Source: Lentimicrobiaceae bacterium (GTDB lineage Bacteria; Bacteroidota; Bacteroidia; Bacteroidales; F082). From it: 32,333 nucleotides of DNA. The stretch is from NCBI GenBank assembly GCA_015061315.1, contig SUWV01000029.1:1-32333 (forward strand), given 5' to 3'. The notes beneath the pieces were generated by a model that was not told the DNA's origin, ran no database searches, and saw only the letters and a list, made by a program, of their open reading frames with translations. Below are positions 1 through 8,194 of this stretch, in pieces (position 1 is the stretch's first letter; each line of letters begins with the position of its first letter). The translations under genes and the position numbers were made by a program.

Positions 1-23
1 CCTTTCTTTCCTGTTTCTTGACA

Positions 24-64
24 TAAAAAAGTAACTTTGATGAAAACGATTTCATCAAAGTTAC
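24..64 (-). terminator. Intrinsic terminator, 15-bp stem
   Basis: A perfect 15-bp inverted repeat (31-45 with 50-64) closes a 4-nt loop. Read on the minus strand the stem is followed directly by a run of six T, the form of a Rho-independent terminator. It lies about 155 bp beyond the stop codon of the minus-strand hydrolase gene at 220-867, so it probably ends that transcript. A gene beyond the left edge could also use it. Confidence 0.6.
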
Positions 65-138
65 CACATTTAATTGGTAAACATTAACTTATAAAGATTT
101 TACCAACTATTTTTGTCTATTATACCTTAATTATTATT

Positions 139-163
139 AGTGTAATATGTCGCGTCTCTACAA
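139..163. repeat. Partial copy of the GTAGAGACGTG-end repeat
   Basis: The stretch ending GTCGCGTCTCTAC matches, with one base change, the right half of the elements at 18660-18843, and in inverted form those at 3824-3848 and 23246-23330. The left half is not recognisable here, so this is a decayed or truncated copy. Confidence 0.5.
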
Positions 164-182
164 CCTTTTGATCCTTTTTTAG

Positions 183-214
183 ATTCTCAGGTTCTCAGAT
201 TCTCAATTTCTCAG
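183..214. repeat. 8-bp-period array (ATTCTCAG family)
   Basis: Four consecutive octamers, ATTCTCAG, GTTCTCAG, ATTCTCAA and TTTCTCAG, lie 5 nt beyond the stop codon of the minus-strand hydrolase gene. The same octamer family recurs at 12682, 14453 and 16852. Confidence 0.7.
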
Positions 215-219
215 TTTTT

Positions 220-867
220 TTATTCTGGGATTTCATAATTATTTCTTTTCTCATCGCCTATTGTCGTTTCGGGTCCATGTCCGCAGTAGCATACTGTCTC
301 GTTAGGAAGTTGATACAGTCTCTCTCTGATACTATCGACGAGTTCTTCATAGGAGCCACCTGGAAGGTCGGTACGACCGACGCCGCGGCAGAATAAGGTG
401 TCGCCGGTAATGACGAAATTCTGTTTTTCGCAATAGAAACAGCAGCTGCCTTTGGCGTGTCCTGGAGTGTGTATCACTCGCAATTCATCATCACCTATAT
501 TAATAATCTGATTGTCGAAAAGCTCGATGCTTGGAAAGACAGTGTTGTTGGCATCGTAGTTAATTCCGAAGGCGGAAGCATAGGCGAAAGCAGTCTTGAA
601 ATACTCATTTCCGTCGCGATGAGCAGCCAATGGAATGTCATATTTTTTAGCTGTTGAAAAGTTGCCAAGGATATGGTCGATATGAGCGTGAGTGCTTAGA
701 ATCATTATAGGTTTCAGCTGATGCTTTTCTATGAAGTCAAAAAGGAGATTGTCTTCTCTTAAATTGCAATTACCAGCATCAATGATGACGCAATCTTTTG
801 ATTCATTGTAGATTATATAAGTGTTTACGCTTATCGGGTTAAAAACGAGATTCTTGATGTATAACAT
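220..867 (-). CDS. Metallo-beta-lactamase-fold hydrolase (glyoxalase II-like)
   Basis: This 215-residue protein has the metallo-beta-lactamase fold and probably hydrolyses a thioester or a related small substrate in the cytoplasm. The metal-binding signature HxHxDH is complete at His60, His62, Asp64 and His65. His137 (in TPGH), Asp156 (in TGDT) and His197 (in CGHG) supply the remaining ligands of a two-metal site. The length fits the short glyoxalase-II-like branch (YcbL type) rather than full-length GloB, because the C-terminal helical substrate domain is missing. The ATG start is followed at once by the first beta strand, and there is no signal peptide. The gene is monocistronic, with a terminator at 24-64. 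The true substrate cannot be read from the sequence. Confidence 0.9.
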   Translation of the reverse strand: MLYIKNLVFNPISVNTYIIYNESKDCVIIDAGNCNLREDNLLFDFIEKHQLKPIMILSTHAHIDHILGNFSTAKKYDIPLAAHRDGNEYFKTAFAYASAFGINYDANNTVFPSIELFDNQIINIGDDELRVIHTPGHAKGSCCFYCEKQNFVITGDTLFCRGVGRTDLPGGSYEELVDSIRERLYQLPNETVCYCGHGPETTIGDEKRNNYEIPE

Positions 868-1091
868 ATATAAATGTATTTTTGCCCCATAAAGATATGA
901 ACAAAATGAACACCAAAAAAGATTTTTTAATGATTAATTTATCAACAATTTTTGTTGAAAAAAATAAATAAAACTTTGTGATTTTTTTGTTGCAATCTCC
1001 CATCTCTTTTATAAATTAGCAGTCTGAAATTTCATGGGAAATATTGAAAACTTATTTTTCATAATCTATTCACAATTAAATAATTAGATCA

Positions 1092-3782
1092 ATGAGCAAA
1101 CAAAAGACTAAAGTGCAGGATTTGTTTTCTGTTGTAGATTTTGACGATAATGATGTCGTTGAAAAAGTTAATAATAAAATTGAGAAATCTGATTGTGAAA
1201 AAAAAGATATAAGTAATAACGAAATAAAATCTGAAGTCGAAATGAAGCAAAAAGAGTACAAGAAATATTCTGTAGAAGAAGTTAAGGAAGCAACGATAAA
1301 ATATTTCGGTGGCGATCAGTTGGCTGCTGATGTCTGGATGAACAAATATGCCTTGAAGGACAGTGATGGCAATATCTTTGAATTGACGCCAGACGACATG
1401 CATCATCGTATAGCTTCTGAGATTGCTCGTATTGAGAACAGGTATCCAAACCCGATGTCGGAGGAGGAGGTCTTTGAGGTGTTGAAAGACTTCAGATATA
1501 TAGTACCTCAAGGTAGCCCTATGGCTGGTATCGGCAATGACTTCCAGATTTCTTCCTTGTCAAATTGTTTCGTTATTGGTACCAATGGAAAGTCAGACTC
1601 TTACGGTGCTATCATGAAGATCGACCAGGAGCAGGTGCAGCTCATGAAACGTCGTGGCGGTGTTGGTCATGACCTCTCTCATATACGTCCTGCTGGCAGC
1701 CCTGTCAAGAACTGTGCTCTTACTTCAACAGGCGTGGTGCCTTTCATGGAACGTTATTCAAACTCTACTAAAGAAGTTGCGCAAGATGGTCGTCGTGGTG
1801 CTTTGATGATGAGTATCAGTATCAATCACCCTGATTCTGAAGATTTCATCGACTCTAAGATGGAACAAGGTCGTATCACCAACGCTAACGTCTCCGTACG
1901 TATCAGTGATGAGTTCATGAAAGCAGTGAAAGAGAATAAGCCTTTCGTACAGAAATATCCTATCGACTCCGACACTCCTCAGTTTACAAAAGAGATAGAT
2001 GCCAAGAGATTATGGGATAAGATCATCCATAACGCATGGCAGTCGGCTGAGCCTGGCGTGCTCTTCTGGGATACTATCACTCGCGAATCTATACCAGATT
2101 GTTATGCCGACTTGGGATTCAAGACTTTGAGTACTAACCCATGCGGCGAGATTCCTTTGTGTGCTTACGACAGTTGCCGTCTCCTCGCTATGAACCTTTA
2201 TAGCTATGTGGAAAATCCTTTCACCGACAAAGCTCGTTTCAACGCAGAATTGTTCGCTAAGCATGTCGCTATAGCACAGAGAATTATGGACGACATCATC
2301 GACCTCGAGATAGAGAAGATCGACGCTATATTGGATAAGGTATATTCCGACCCTGAGAGTGACGAAGTTAAGAGATGTGAGATAGAGTTGTGGAAAAATA
2401 TCCGTAGAAAAGCTCTTCAAGGTCGTCGTACTGGTATCGGCATCACGGCAGAAGGTGATATGTTGGCAGCTCTTGGTAAACGTTACGCATCAGATGAAGC
2501 CATCGACTTCTCTACTTCAGTGCAGAAACTCCTTGCCTTTGAGGCTTATAAATCTTCAGTGAACCTCGCTAAGGAACGTGGAGCATTTGAAGTGTTCGAC
2601 GCTAAACGCGAAGAAAACAATCCTTTCATCAAACGTCTTCGCGAGATGGACGAGAACTTCTATCAAGATATGGTGAAATATGGTCGCCGTAATATCGCTA
2701 TGCTCACTATAGCTCCAACAGGAACCGTAAGTATCTGTACTCAAACCACATCAGGTATCGAGCCTGTCTTCATGGTTTCATACAAACGTCGCCGTAAGGT
2801 AAATCCTAACGATAAAAATGCAAAAGTCTCTTTCACCGATAATGAAGGTAATGCTTTTGAAGAATATAATGTGTTCCACCCAAAATTCATGACATGGTTG
2901 GAAGTGAACGGATACAATGTTGAAGAAGTCAAGAATTATAACGACGAACAGCTCCAAGAAATTATCAACAAATCTCCATACTATAAGGCAACGGCTAACG
3001 ACATCGACTGGGTCAGCAAGGTGAAGATGCAAGGTGAGATGCAGAAATGGGTCGACCACTCAATCAGCGTCACTGTCAATATTCCTGCTGAGACGACAGA
3101 AGAGTTGGTAAGTCAGATTTATCTAACAGCATGGGAATGTGGTTGTAAGGGAATGACTATATATCGTGACGGATCTCGTACTGGCGTCCTCGTTTCAAAT
3201 AAGAAGGAAGAAAAGAAAAATAATGAAAACGATTTCGTTGAGACTCATTCTCCAGTACGTCCTAAGACTCTCGAATGTGACGTAGTACGTTTCCAAAACA
3301 ATTACGAGAAATGGATCGCTTTCGTAGGTAAGATAAACAATAAACCTTATGAGATCTTCCTCGGTAAACAAGACGACTTCTATTTGCCTCCTTTCGTCGA
3401 GACAGCATGGATTACCAAAAATAAAGATGAAGAAGGTAAGTCGAGGTATGACTTGCAATTTAAAGATAAACAAGGTTATAAAATTACTATTGAAGGTTTA
3501 TCACGTTCGTTTAGCCCTGAATTCTGGAACTACGCTAAGTTGATTTCTGGTATCTTACGTCATGGTATGCCTATTTCTAACGTGGTGACTTTGATACAAA
3601 ATCTTAGTGTTGATGAAGATAATATCAACGCTTGGAAGAACGGTATCGCTCGTGCTTTGAAACGTTATATCCCTGACGGAACTAAAGTCGATAAGGAAGT
3701 ATGTCCTACATGTGGTGATGCTTTGGTTTATGAAGACGGTTGCAAACACTGCAAGAACTGCGGATATTCCAAGTGCGGTTGA
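1092..3782 (+). CDS. nrdJ: Adenosylcobalamin-dependent (class II) ribonucleotide reductase
   Basis: The 896-residue protein reduces ribonucleotides to deoxyribonucleotides using adenosylcobalamin, supplying DNA precursors with or without oxygen. Cys159 in SNCF is the first redox cysteine. The catalytic Asn349-Pro-Cys351-Gly-Glu353 motif carries the thiyl-radical cysteine and its partners. The glycine-rich APTGTVSICTQTTSG stretch near residue 540 is typical of the class II barrel. A C-terminal region from about 730 resembles the TSCPD-type extension, and the protein ends in a six-cysteine zinc-ribbon-like tail (871-896) expected to re-reduce the active site. The first 50 residues are a charged, poorly conserved extension. 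The ATG at 1092 follows an AT-rich leader. No cobalamin riboswitch was recognised upstream. The gene stands alone and converges on the thioesterase gene. Confidence 0.95.
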   Translation: MSKQKTKVQDLFSVVDFDDNDVVEKVNNKIEKSDCEKKDISNNEIKSEVEMKQKEYKKYSVEEVKEATIKYFGGDQLAADVWMNKYALKDSDGNIFELTPDDMHHRIASEIARIENRYPNPMSEEEVFEVLKDFRYIVPQGSPMAGIGNDFQISSLSNCFVIGTNGKSDSYGAIMKIDQEQVQLMKRRGGVGHDLSHIRPAGSPVKNCALTSTGVVPFMERYSNSTKEVAQDGRRGALMMSISINHPDSEDFIDSKMEQGRITNANVSVRISDEFMKAVKENKPFVQKYPIDSDTPQFTKEIDAKRLWDKIIHNAWQSAEPGVLFWDTITRESIPDCYADLGFKTLSTNPCGEIPLCAYDSCRLLAMNLYSYVENPFTDKARFNAELFAKHVAIAQRIMDDIIDLEIEKIDAILDKVYSDPESDEVKRCEIELWKNIRRKALQGRRTGIGITAEGDMLAALGKRYASDEAIDFSTSVQKLLAFEAYKSSVNLAKERGAFEVFDAKREENNPFIKRLREMDENFYQDMVKYGRRNIAMLTIAPTGTVSICTQTTSGIEPVFMVSYKRRRKVNPNDKNAKVSFTDNEGNAFEEYNVFHPKFMTWLEVNGYNVEEVKNYNDEQLQEIINKSPYYKATANDIDWVSKVKMQGEMQKWVDHSISVTVNIPAETTEELVSQIYLTAWECGCKGMTIYRDGSRTGVLVSNKKEEKKNNENDFVETHSPVRPKTLECDVVRFQNNYEKWIAFVGKINNKPYEIFLGKQDDFYLPPFVETAWITKNKDEEGKSRYDLQFKDKQGYKITIEGLSRSFSPEFWNYAKLISGILRHGMPISNVVTLIQNLSVDEDNINAWKNGIARALKRYIPDGTKVDKEVCPTCGDALVYEDGCKHCKNCGYSKCG

Positions 3783-3792
3783 TGCTTTTGAG

Positions 3793-3824
3793 TCAATAAG
3801 TCAACGAGACAACAAGTCTACAAG
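3793..3824. repeat. 8-bp-period array (WCWAYRAG family)
   Basis: Four octamers in register, TCAATAAG, TCAACGAG, ACAACAAG and TCTACAAG, begin 10 nt after the nrdJ stop codon. The same family, in one orientation or the other, recurs at 4337, 5923, 10268, 13999, 17547 and 23215. Confidence 0.75.
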
Positions 3825-3848
3825 TAGAGAACGTGACACAATCTCTAC
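3824..3848. repeat. Short GTAGAGA hairpin element
   Basis: GTAGAGA (3824-3830) and TCTCTAC (3842-3848) are perfect inverted arms around a centre containing ACGTGACAC. The right arm ends 1 nt before the stop codon of the minus-strand thioesterase gene. It looks like a short member of the hairpin family at 23246-23330 and 18660-18843. It sits between two convergent genes and could act as a shared transcription end. Confidence 0.5.
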
Positions 3849-3849
3849 A

Positions 3850-4260
3850 TTAAGAGTTCTTAATAATAAAATTCGTAAGACGGCAGCTTGATACAAGTTC
3901 GTCGTCTTCGTTTTTTATGTCAATGTTCCAGACGTGTGTCTGGCGACCTTTATGAATTATGGTGGCAGTAGCGTAGACGTAAGTCCCGACTTTAGCGGCT
4001 TTGACATGGTTGGCGCTCATCTGCATACCTCTTATTATATAGTCTTTTATTCCGAGGTAATATGCTGAGCCCACGCCACCTATGCTCTCTGCGAGTGCCA
4101 TGCTCGCTCCGCCGTGCAACATGCCGTAAGGCTGTGATAACTCTTTCTTGACGAACATGCGGGCGAGGACATAGCCTTCTTTAACATCAAGATATTCGAT
4201 GCCGAGAGTCTCCATCATAGTACCCTCGTTGAGATTCTTTATTTCTTCTGACGATAACAT
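3850..4260 (-). CDS. PaaI-type hotdog-fold thioesterase
   Basis: This 136-residue protein has the size and pattern of a PaaI/YdiI-type acyl-CoA thioesterase. The hotdog signature is LHGGASMALAES, with His49-Gly-Gly and the likely catalytic acidic residue Glu58. The following strands (YVYATATIIHKGRQTHVWNIDIKNEDDELVSS, in parts) form the usual sheet. It is soluble, with no signal peptide or membrane segment, and probably acts as a tetramer hydrolysing an aryl- or acyl-CoA. No neighbour points to a pathway, so the substrate stays open. In Bacteroidota such enzymes are sometimes linked to menaquinone synthesis as DHNA-CoA thioesterase, but no men gene is present here. The gene converges on nrdJ. 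Confidence 0.88.
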   Translation of the reverse strand: MLSSEEIKNLNEGTMMETLGIEYLDVKEGYVLARMFVKKELSQPYGMLHGGASMALAESIGGVGSAYYLGIKDYIIRGMQMSANHVKAAKVGTYVYATATIIHKGRQTHVWNIDIKNEDDELVSSCRLTNFIIKNS

Positions 4261-4310
4261 ATTATTTATAAGATAGTATTAGTTCAGAAGACAAAGATAT
4301 GGAATTTTTT

Positions 4311-4368
4311 GACACTGACACTGACTTTGACACTTACTTGTAGGCTCGTTGACTTGTAGACTTGGCGA
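4311..4368. repeat. Composite 6-bp and 8-bp array
   Basis: Four hexamers (GACACT, GACACT, GACTTT, GACACT; 4311-4334) are followed by four octamers (CTTGTAGG, CTCGTTGA, CTTGTAGA, CTTGGCGA; 4337-4368). The octamers are the reverse complement of the WCWAYRAG family. The array ends 2 nt from the stop codon of the minus-strand yifB gene. Confidence 0.7.
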
Positions 4369-4369
4369 C

Positions 4370-5902
4370 TCATTTCCCCCAGTTCTCTCTATCTAAGCTT
4401 CTGTATTGGATTGCTTCTGCTAGATGTTCTGGTTTTATCTCTTCGGAACCAGCTAAGTCTGCTATTGTCCTTGACACCTTCAATATCCTATCATAAGCTC
4501 TAGCTGAGAGATTAAGTCTATCCATGGCACTTTTCAATAACTGAGAACATTGTTCATCGAGTGCGCAATATGTCTGTATCAGTTTTGATGTCATCTGTGC
4601 ATTGGAATGAATGCCAGGAACATCGTTGAAACGTTCCGTTTGTATCTTACGCGCTCGCATCACTCTTTCTCTCACCACCTTGCTTTTCTCTCCAGCATTT
4701 TTCTTTGCTAACTCCTCGAACGGTACAGGCACTACTTCTACATGAAGATCGATTCTATCTAATAGAGGTCCTGATATTCTGTTGAGATATTTCTCTACTG
4801 TGCCGGGCTGGCATGTACAGTCTTGTGTCGGGTGGTTATAATATCCGCAGGGACAAGGGTTCATGGCAGCTACCAACATGAAGTTGGCTGGAAATTCTAT
4901 TGTCTGTTTTGCTCGAGCTATTGTCACCACTCTATCCTCCATCGGCTGTCGTAATACCTCGAGTACGTTGCGTTTGAACTCGGGTAGCTCGTCTAGGAAA
5001 AGCACGCCGTTGTGAGCGAGCGAGATTTCTCCGGGCTGAGGATATGCTCCGCCTCCGACTAATCCGACGTACGATGTTGTATGATGAGGACTTCTGAAAG
5101 GTCTGGTCTTGAGTAATGATAATCCTTTGCCGACGAGTCCTACGACAGAATGTATCTTGGTGGTCTCCAATGCTTCTCGCAAGGTCATCGGTGGCATGAT
5201 GGTGGGCATACGTTTCGCTAACATCGTTTTGCCGCTGCCTGGACTGCCTATCAATATCACGTTATGTGAACCCGCTGCTGAGACTTCCAAAGCGCGTTTT
5301 ATGTTCTCTTGTCCTTTGACATCGGCGAAGTCGAAGGCGTAGATGTCGTCAGAGTCTTCTTCATATTTTGTTATCTCAATGGGCTGTAAGTTGTCGGCTC
5401 CATTGAGGAATGATATTACTTCCATAATATTATTGACGCCATAGACTTCGATGTCTTCTACTACTGCGGCTTCTTTGGCGTTGTCGAGGGGTAAGATAAT
5501 GCCTTTGAATCCGTCTTGCATGGCACGTATCGCTATAGGCAACACTCCTCGTATAGGATTGAGGCTGCCGTCAAGGGAGAGCTCTCCCATGATGACATAT
5601 CTGTCGAGAAGCTCGCTGCTGATTTGCTCCGACGCGGCTAATATCGCAATGGCAATGGGTAGGTCGTATGATGAACCTTCTTTCCTGATGTCGGCAGGAG
5701 CCATATTGATGGTTATCTTCTTCTTGGGATATTTTAAGTTGTTATTACTTAACGCGGCTTCAATCCTCTGCTGACTCTCCTTGACAGCATTGTCGGGAAG
5801 CCCAACGAGAAAAAACTGAACGCCTCTGTCAATATTAACTTCAATAGTGACAGTGATAGCTTCTATGCCATTTAAGGCACTTCCATAGGTTTTTACTAAC
5901 AT
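4370..5902 (-). CDS. YifB/ComM-family AAA+ ATPase (Mg-chelatase-like)
   Basis: The 510-residue protein belongs to the YifB/ComM family, hexameric AAA+ ATPases; the characterised member ComM promotes branch migration during natural transformation. The N-terminal ChlI/Lon-like domain covers about residues 1-170. Walker A is GSPGSGKT at 219-226 and Walker B is LFLDE at 301-305. A cysteine cluster NPCPCG...CTC (348-364) and a C-terminal Mg-chelatase domain ending in AEAIQYRSLDRENW complete the family pattern. The length matches full-length homologues of about 500-510 residues. The start MLVKTYGSALNGIEA is the usual family N-terminus. It is a single gene with repeat arrays on both sides. A role in DNA uptake here is inferred from the family only. 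Confidence 0.95.
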   Translation of the reverse strand: MLVKTYGSALNGIEAITVTIEVNIDRGVQFFLVGLPDNAVKESQQRIEAALSNNNLKYPKKKITINMAPADIRKEGSSYDLPIAIAILAASEQISSELLDRYVIMGELSLDGSLNPIRGVLPIAIRAMQDGFKGIILPLDNAKEAAVVEDIEVYGVNNIMEVISFLNGADNLQPIEITKYEEDSDDIYAFDFADVKGQENIKRALEVSAAGSHNVILIGSPGSGKTMLAKRMPTIMPPMTLREALETTKIHSVVGLVGKGLSLLKTRPFRSPHHTTSYVGLVGGGAYPQPGEISLAHNGVLFLDELPEFKRNVLEVLRQPMEDRVVTIARAKQTIEFPANFMLVAAMNPCPCGYYNHPTQDCTCQPGTVEKYLNRISGPLLDRIDLHVEVVPVPFEELAKKNAGEKSKVVRERVMRARKIQTERFNDVPGIHSNAQMTSKLIQTYCALDEQCSQLLKSAMDRLNLSARAYDRILKVSRTIADLAGSEEIKPEHLAEAIQYRSLDRENWGK

Positions 5903-5922
5903 AATATTTTGGTTTTTTTAAG

Positions 5923-6019
5923 ACAACGAGACTACTAGACAACAAGACAACAAGTCAATAAGTTGTCAAGAAACGTCAACTATTCATTTTACATTGTAAA
6001 TTGTTCATTGTAAATTGTT
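5923..6019. repeat. 8-bp array followed by a 14-bp direct repeat
   Basis: Five octamers lie in register at 5923-5962 (ACAACGAG, ACTACTAG, ACAACAAG, ACAACAAG, TCAATAAG). Beyond a short spacer, CATTGTAAATTGTT occurs twice back to back (5992-6005 and 6006-6019). The second copy overlaps the first base of the minus-strand gldB stop codon. Confidence 0.75.
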
Positions 6020-7029
6020 TATTTTCTCGGCTTATATTGTGATTCTTGAAATATTTGCTGAATGTCATTGTTACTAATCAGTTCTTGTAAACTGACATCA
6101 TTATGTGTCATATATGAACGAATGATTTGCAATCCGATGAACTCTCCTAAGCGTGCTGGTGCTTCGTTAGAGAATGCCTGTGTGAAAGGACCATCGCCGA
6201 AGAAAGTACGGAACAACTCCATATCATTAGCATATAACATATTATTACCCACAAGCGTAGCCCATACGTCAGCTTCGTGATTTTCTGCCCAACGGGATTG
6301 TTTGGAAGAATATCCCAACAAGACAGAATCGGGTAATGCAGGGTTCATGGCTTCTATGAAATAGAGTTGTTTGCCAACATTTACCATTTCCGATAAGATG
6401 TCTTTTTGTTTGTTGTTTTGAGCAAAATAGTTGTCGTAAAATGCTTGTGCTAAATCGCGGCTGATATATGAGGGCTGACATTGAACCGAACGGAATCGTG
6501 GCATGCCTACATAGTCGTAAATATTATCTTCGTTGCCAAGATAATAGTCTAAGCTTATCATCACACCCTCGGGCTGTATCATGACGGCTGGCATATTATA
6601 GTCTATGCCTGATATATAAAAATAGGTGCTTGGAATATGTATGTTGGGATAGTAATAATGCAACCTCTGATATACAGATTGTATTTCTTTTGTTAGTTTC
6701 TTGTCGTTGCTGAACTTAGCTTCTGCCATGTTGTTGAGCCTTATACAGAAGGTGTCGGTTGCGAAATCTCTCAGATAAGATACTGCATCGGCGTCGTCGA
6801 GGTTGCCAGCAAGGAAAACCATATAGTCGTCTTGTATAGATTTCAAACCATTGGCAAAATCGGCAGTGTCGAGAGAAAATAATTCCTTGTTGTAATGCTT
6901 GATTTCAAGTTCTTTAGGTTCTAAGTTCTCGTGATGAACGTTAAGCTTGTCTTTGTACGAACTTGTCTTATTGCACGACAACATAGCTAAAGTGATGATA
7001 AACGTTGAGATAAATAGTAACTTCTTCAT
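6019..7029 (-). CDS. gldB: GldB-like lipoprotein (gliding/type IX secretion associated)
   Basis: This envelope lipoprotein resembles GldB, which in Flavobacterium is needed for gliding and for stability of the type IX secretion apparatus. I place the start at 7029 and not at the in-frame upstream codon at 7059. It then reads MKKLLFISTFIITLAMLSC, a lipoprotein signal with lipidated Cys19, and lies about 40 nt from the -7 box at 7071-7078. The mature part, about 317 residues, contains the family features DYYLGNEDNIYDYVGMPRF, SRDLAQAFYDNYF and AENHEADVWATLVGNN. The last resembles a metal-site helix, but no catalytic role is established. Similarity to GldB is distant and was recognised by pattern. 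gldH lies 15 kb away in this window. Confidence 0.75.
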   Translation of the reverse strand: MKKLLFISTFIITLAMLSCNKTSSYKDKLNVHHENLEPKELEIKHYNKELFSLDTADFANGLKSIQDDYMVFLAGNLDDADAVSYLRDFATDTFCIRLNNMAEAKFSNDKKLTKEIQSVYQRLHYYYPNIHIPSTYFYISGIDYNMPAVMIQPEGVMISLDYYLGNEDNIYDYVGMPRFRSVQCQPSYISRDLAQAFYDNYFAQNNKQKDILSEMVNVGKQLYFIEAMNPALPDSVLLGYSSKQSRWAENHEADVWATLVGNNMLYANDMELFRTFFGDGPFTQAFSNEAPARLGEFIGLQIIRSYMTHNDVSLQELISNNDIQQIFQESQYKPRK

Positions 7030-7070
7030 ATCTTTTGATTTTTGTCTGATAAAATTCATATTATTTGTTG

Positions 7071-7078
7071 CAAATATA
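7071..7078 (-). promoter_or_regulatory. -7 box for gldB
   Basis: On the minus strand this reads TATATTTG, an exact match to TAnnTTTG. The predicted start of transcription falls near 7064, about 35 nt before the chosen gldB ATG. The -33 region is not recognisable. Confidence 0.5.
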
Positions 7079-7116
7079 CAACGAAAAAAATGATGGAGTA
7101 TTGTTTTTTAAAAGAA

Positions 7117-7202
7117 TTATGACATTTATTTTAAAAAAGATAAAAATAATGTCATTTATTAACATATTATGTTAAAATTCATTAAGAAATACCTTGGTAT
7201 TT
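7117..7202. repeat. Three inverted repeats upstream of gldB
   Basis: Within 90 bp lie ATGACAT...ATGTCAT (about 7117-7154), TTAACAT-att-ATGTTAA (7159-7175) and AAATACC-tt-GGTATTT (7187-7202). The last is just beyond the stop codon of the minus-strand SAM adenosyltransferase gene and could serve as a weak terminator. The others lie upstream of the gldB promoter and could be operator sites. Confidence 0.5.
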
Positions 7203-7236
7203 AGAGATATATGCTGAATAGATGCTTGTCTATAAT

Positions 7237-8022
7237 CTATTTTTCGTCCTCAAAATAAATGTCGACGGCGAAGTCACGTTCAACGCCTAATAATGAAGCT
7301 GCTTTTCCGTGATTTAAGGCTATCTCCAAGAAACCATGTGTTCCAAAGAGAGCGAGTATGTCTGGCTCCGGAACTTCTTGATAGCTTTTTCTTATCTCGT
7401 TGATTTTGTATATGCCGCTACATAATTTTATGGTGAACTTACGACCGTTTCTGATTTTTTCAAACAGAGGTTTGCTGATGTTGGTGACTAAATTTTCATA
7501 CGAGTCGATGAAGTTTACCAAGCCATGAATAGAGTTATTGTCGTAGGTCGGCTTGAATTCTATTCTTTCTTTGAGTGTATAAGGCGTTCCAATTTCTGAA
7601 AGTGGTACATTATTATATAGCATGATTGCCACTTTGACGAAACGGTCGCGCGTGCTGAAGGTGAAGAAGTCGCTGTCTTGTGTAATATCAATTATAACAG
7701 CCTCATACGGATCTTGGTCGATGATGAGCGAGAAGATGTAGTTGTCGGTTCCAACGAAATAATGCTCGTTGACTTTTACCACCACATGAGGATTTGACAA
7801 TGACTCTTCGGTGTCTATCGCCAAGATATGTATCGTTCCCTTAGGAAAGTTTTTATAACAATTTTTAACGATGAAGGCTGCTGAACGAACATCGAATGGC
7901 TCTATGTTGTGAGTTATATCAACGACATTAACATTAGGTAATGCGGAAAATATTGCTCCTTTCACAGCAGGAACATAATAATCCGATAATCCCCAATCGC
8001 TTGTTAATGTTATAATTGCCAT
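7237..8022 (-). CDS. SAM hydroxide adenosyltransferase (DUF62 family)
   Basis: The 261-residue protein belongs to the DUF62 family, related to fluorinase and chlorinase. Most bacterial members hydrolyse S-adenosylmethionine to adenosine and methionine with a water-derived hydroxide. The N-terminal TLTSDWGLSDYYVPAVKGAIF (Asp9 and Asp14 are conserved) and the DITHNIEPFDVRSAAF stretch form the nucleotide site. A C-terminal beta-barrel domain starts near residue 160 with GLVNFIDSYENLVTNIS. There is no signal peptide. A minus-strand -7 box at 8072-8079 drives it, divergent from phoH. The length fits the plain family without the fluorinase loop, so a halogenase role is unlikely. The physiological purpose of this reaction is not known from the sequence. 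Confidence 0.9.
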   Translation of the reverse strand: MAIITLTSDWGLSDYYVPAVKGAIFSALPNVNVVDITHNIEPFDVRSAAFIVKNCYKNFPKGTIHILAIDTEESLSNPHVVVKVNEHYFVGTDNYIFSLIIDQDPYEAVIIDITQDSDFFTFSTRDRFVKVAIMLYNNVPLSEIGTPYTLKERIEFKPTYDNNSIHGLVNFIDSYENLVTNISKPLFEKIRNGRKFTIKLCSGIYKINEIRKSYQEVPEPDILALFGTHGFLEIALNHGKAASLLGVERDFAVDIYFEDEK

Positions 8023-8071
8023 TATTGTTAATAAAAATTAGGATGTTAAAAAAGATTTAAAACTTCTTTTG

Positions 8072-8079
8072 CAAAGATA
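8072..8079 (-). promoter_or_regulatory. -7 box for the SAM adenosyltransferase gene
   Basis: The minus strand reads TATCTTTG, the most frequent -7 box in this window. It lies 50 bp before the ATG and divergent from the phoH promoter. Confidence 0.55.
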
Positions 8080-8156
8080 CGTTTTTAGAAAAAGTAAAAA
8101 TATATTAACAAAAAAAAATTATTAACAATTTTTATAAATCTTATCTACTTTCATGT

Positions 8157-8164
8157 TATATTTG
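8157..8164 (+). promoter_or_regulatory. -7 box for phoH
   Basis: TATATTTG matches TAnnTTTG exactly and lies 31 bp before the phoH ATG. The -33 element is weak. Confidence 0.5.
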
Positions 8165-8194
8165 TAGATATTTTTAAAACAATTTTAAATCATA

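Noticed and set aside
74..106. Second terminator TTGGTAAA...TTTACCAA at the left edge
   Set aside because: The stem is only 8 bp with a 17-nt loop, and the T-rich stretch after it is interrupted; it is too weak to call.
868..1091. Cobalamin riboswitch before the B12-dependent nrdJ
   Set aside because: The leader is very AT-rich, and I could not find the conserved B12-box core or a plausible fold of sufficient size.
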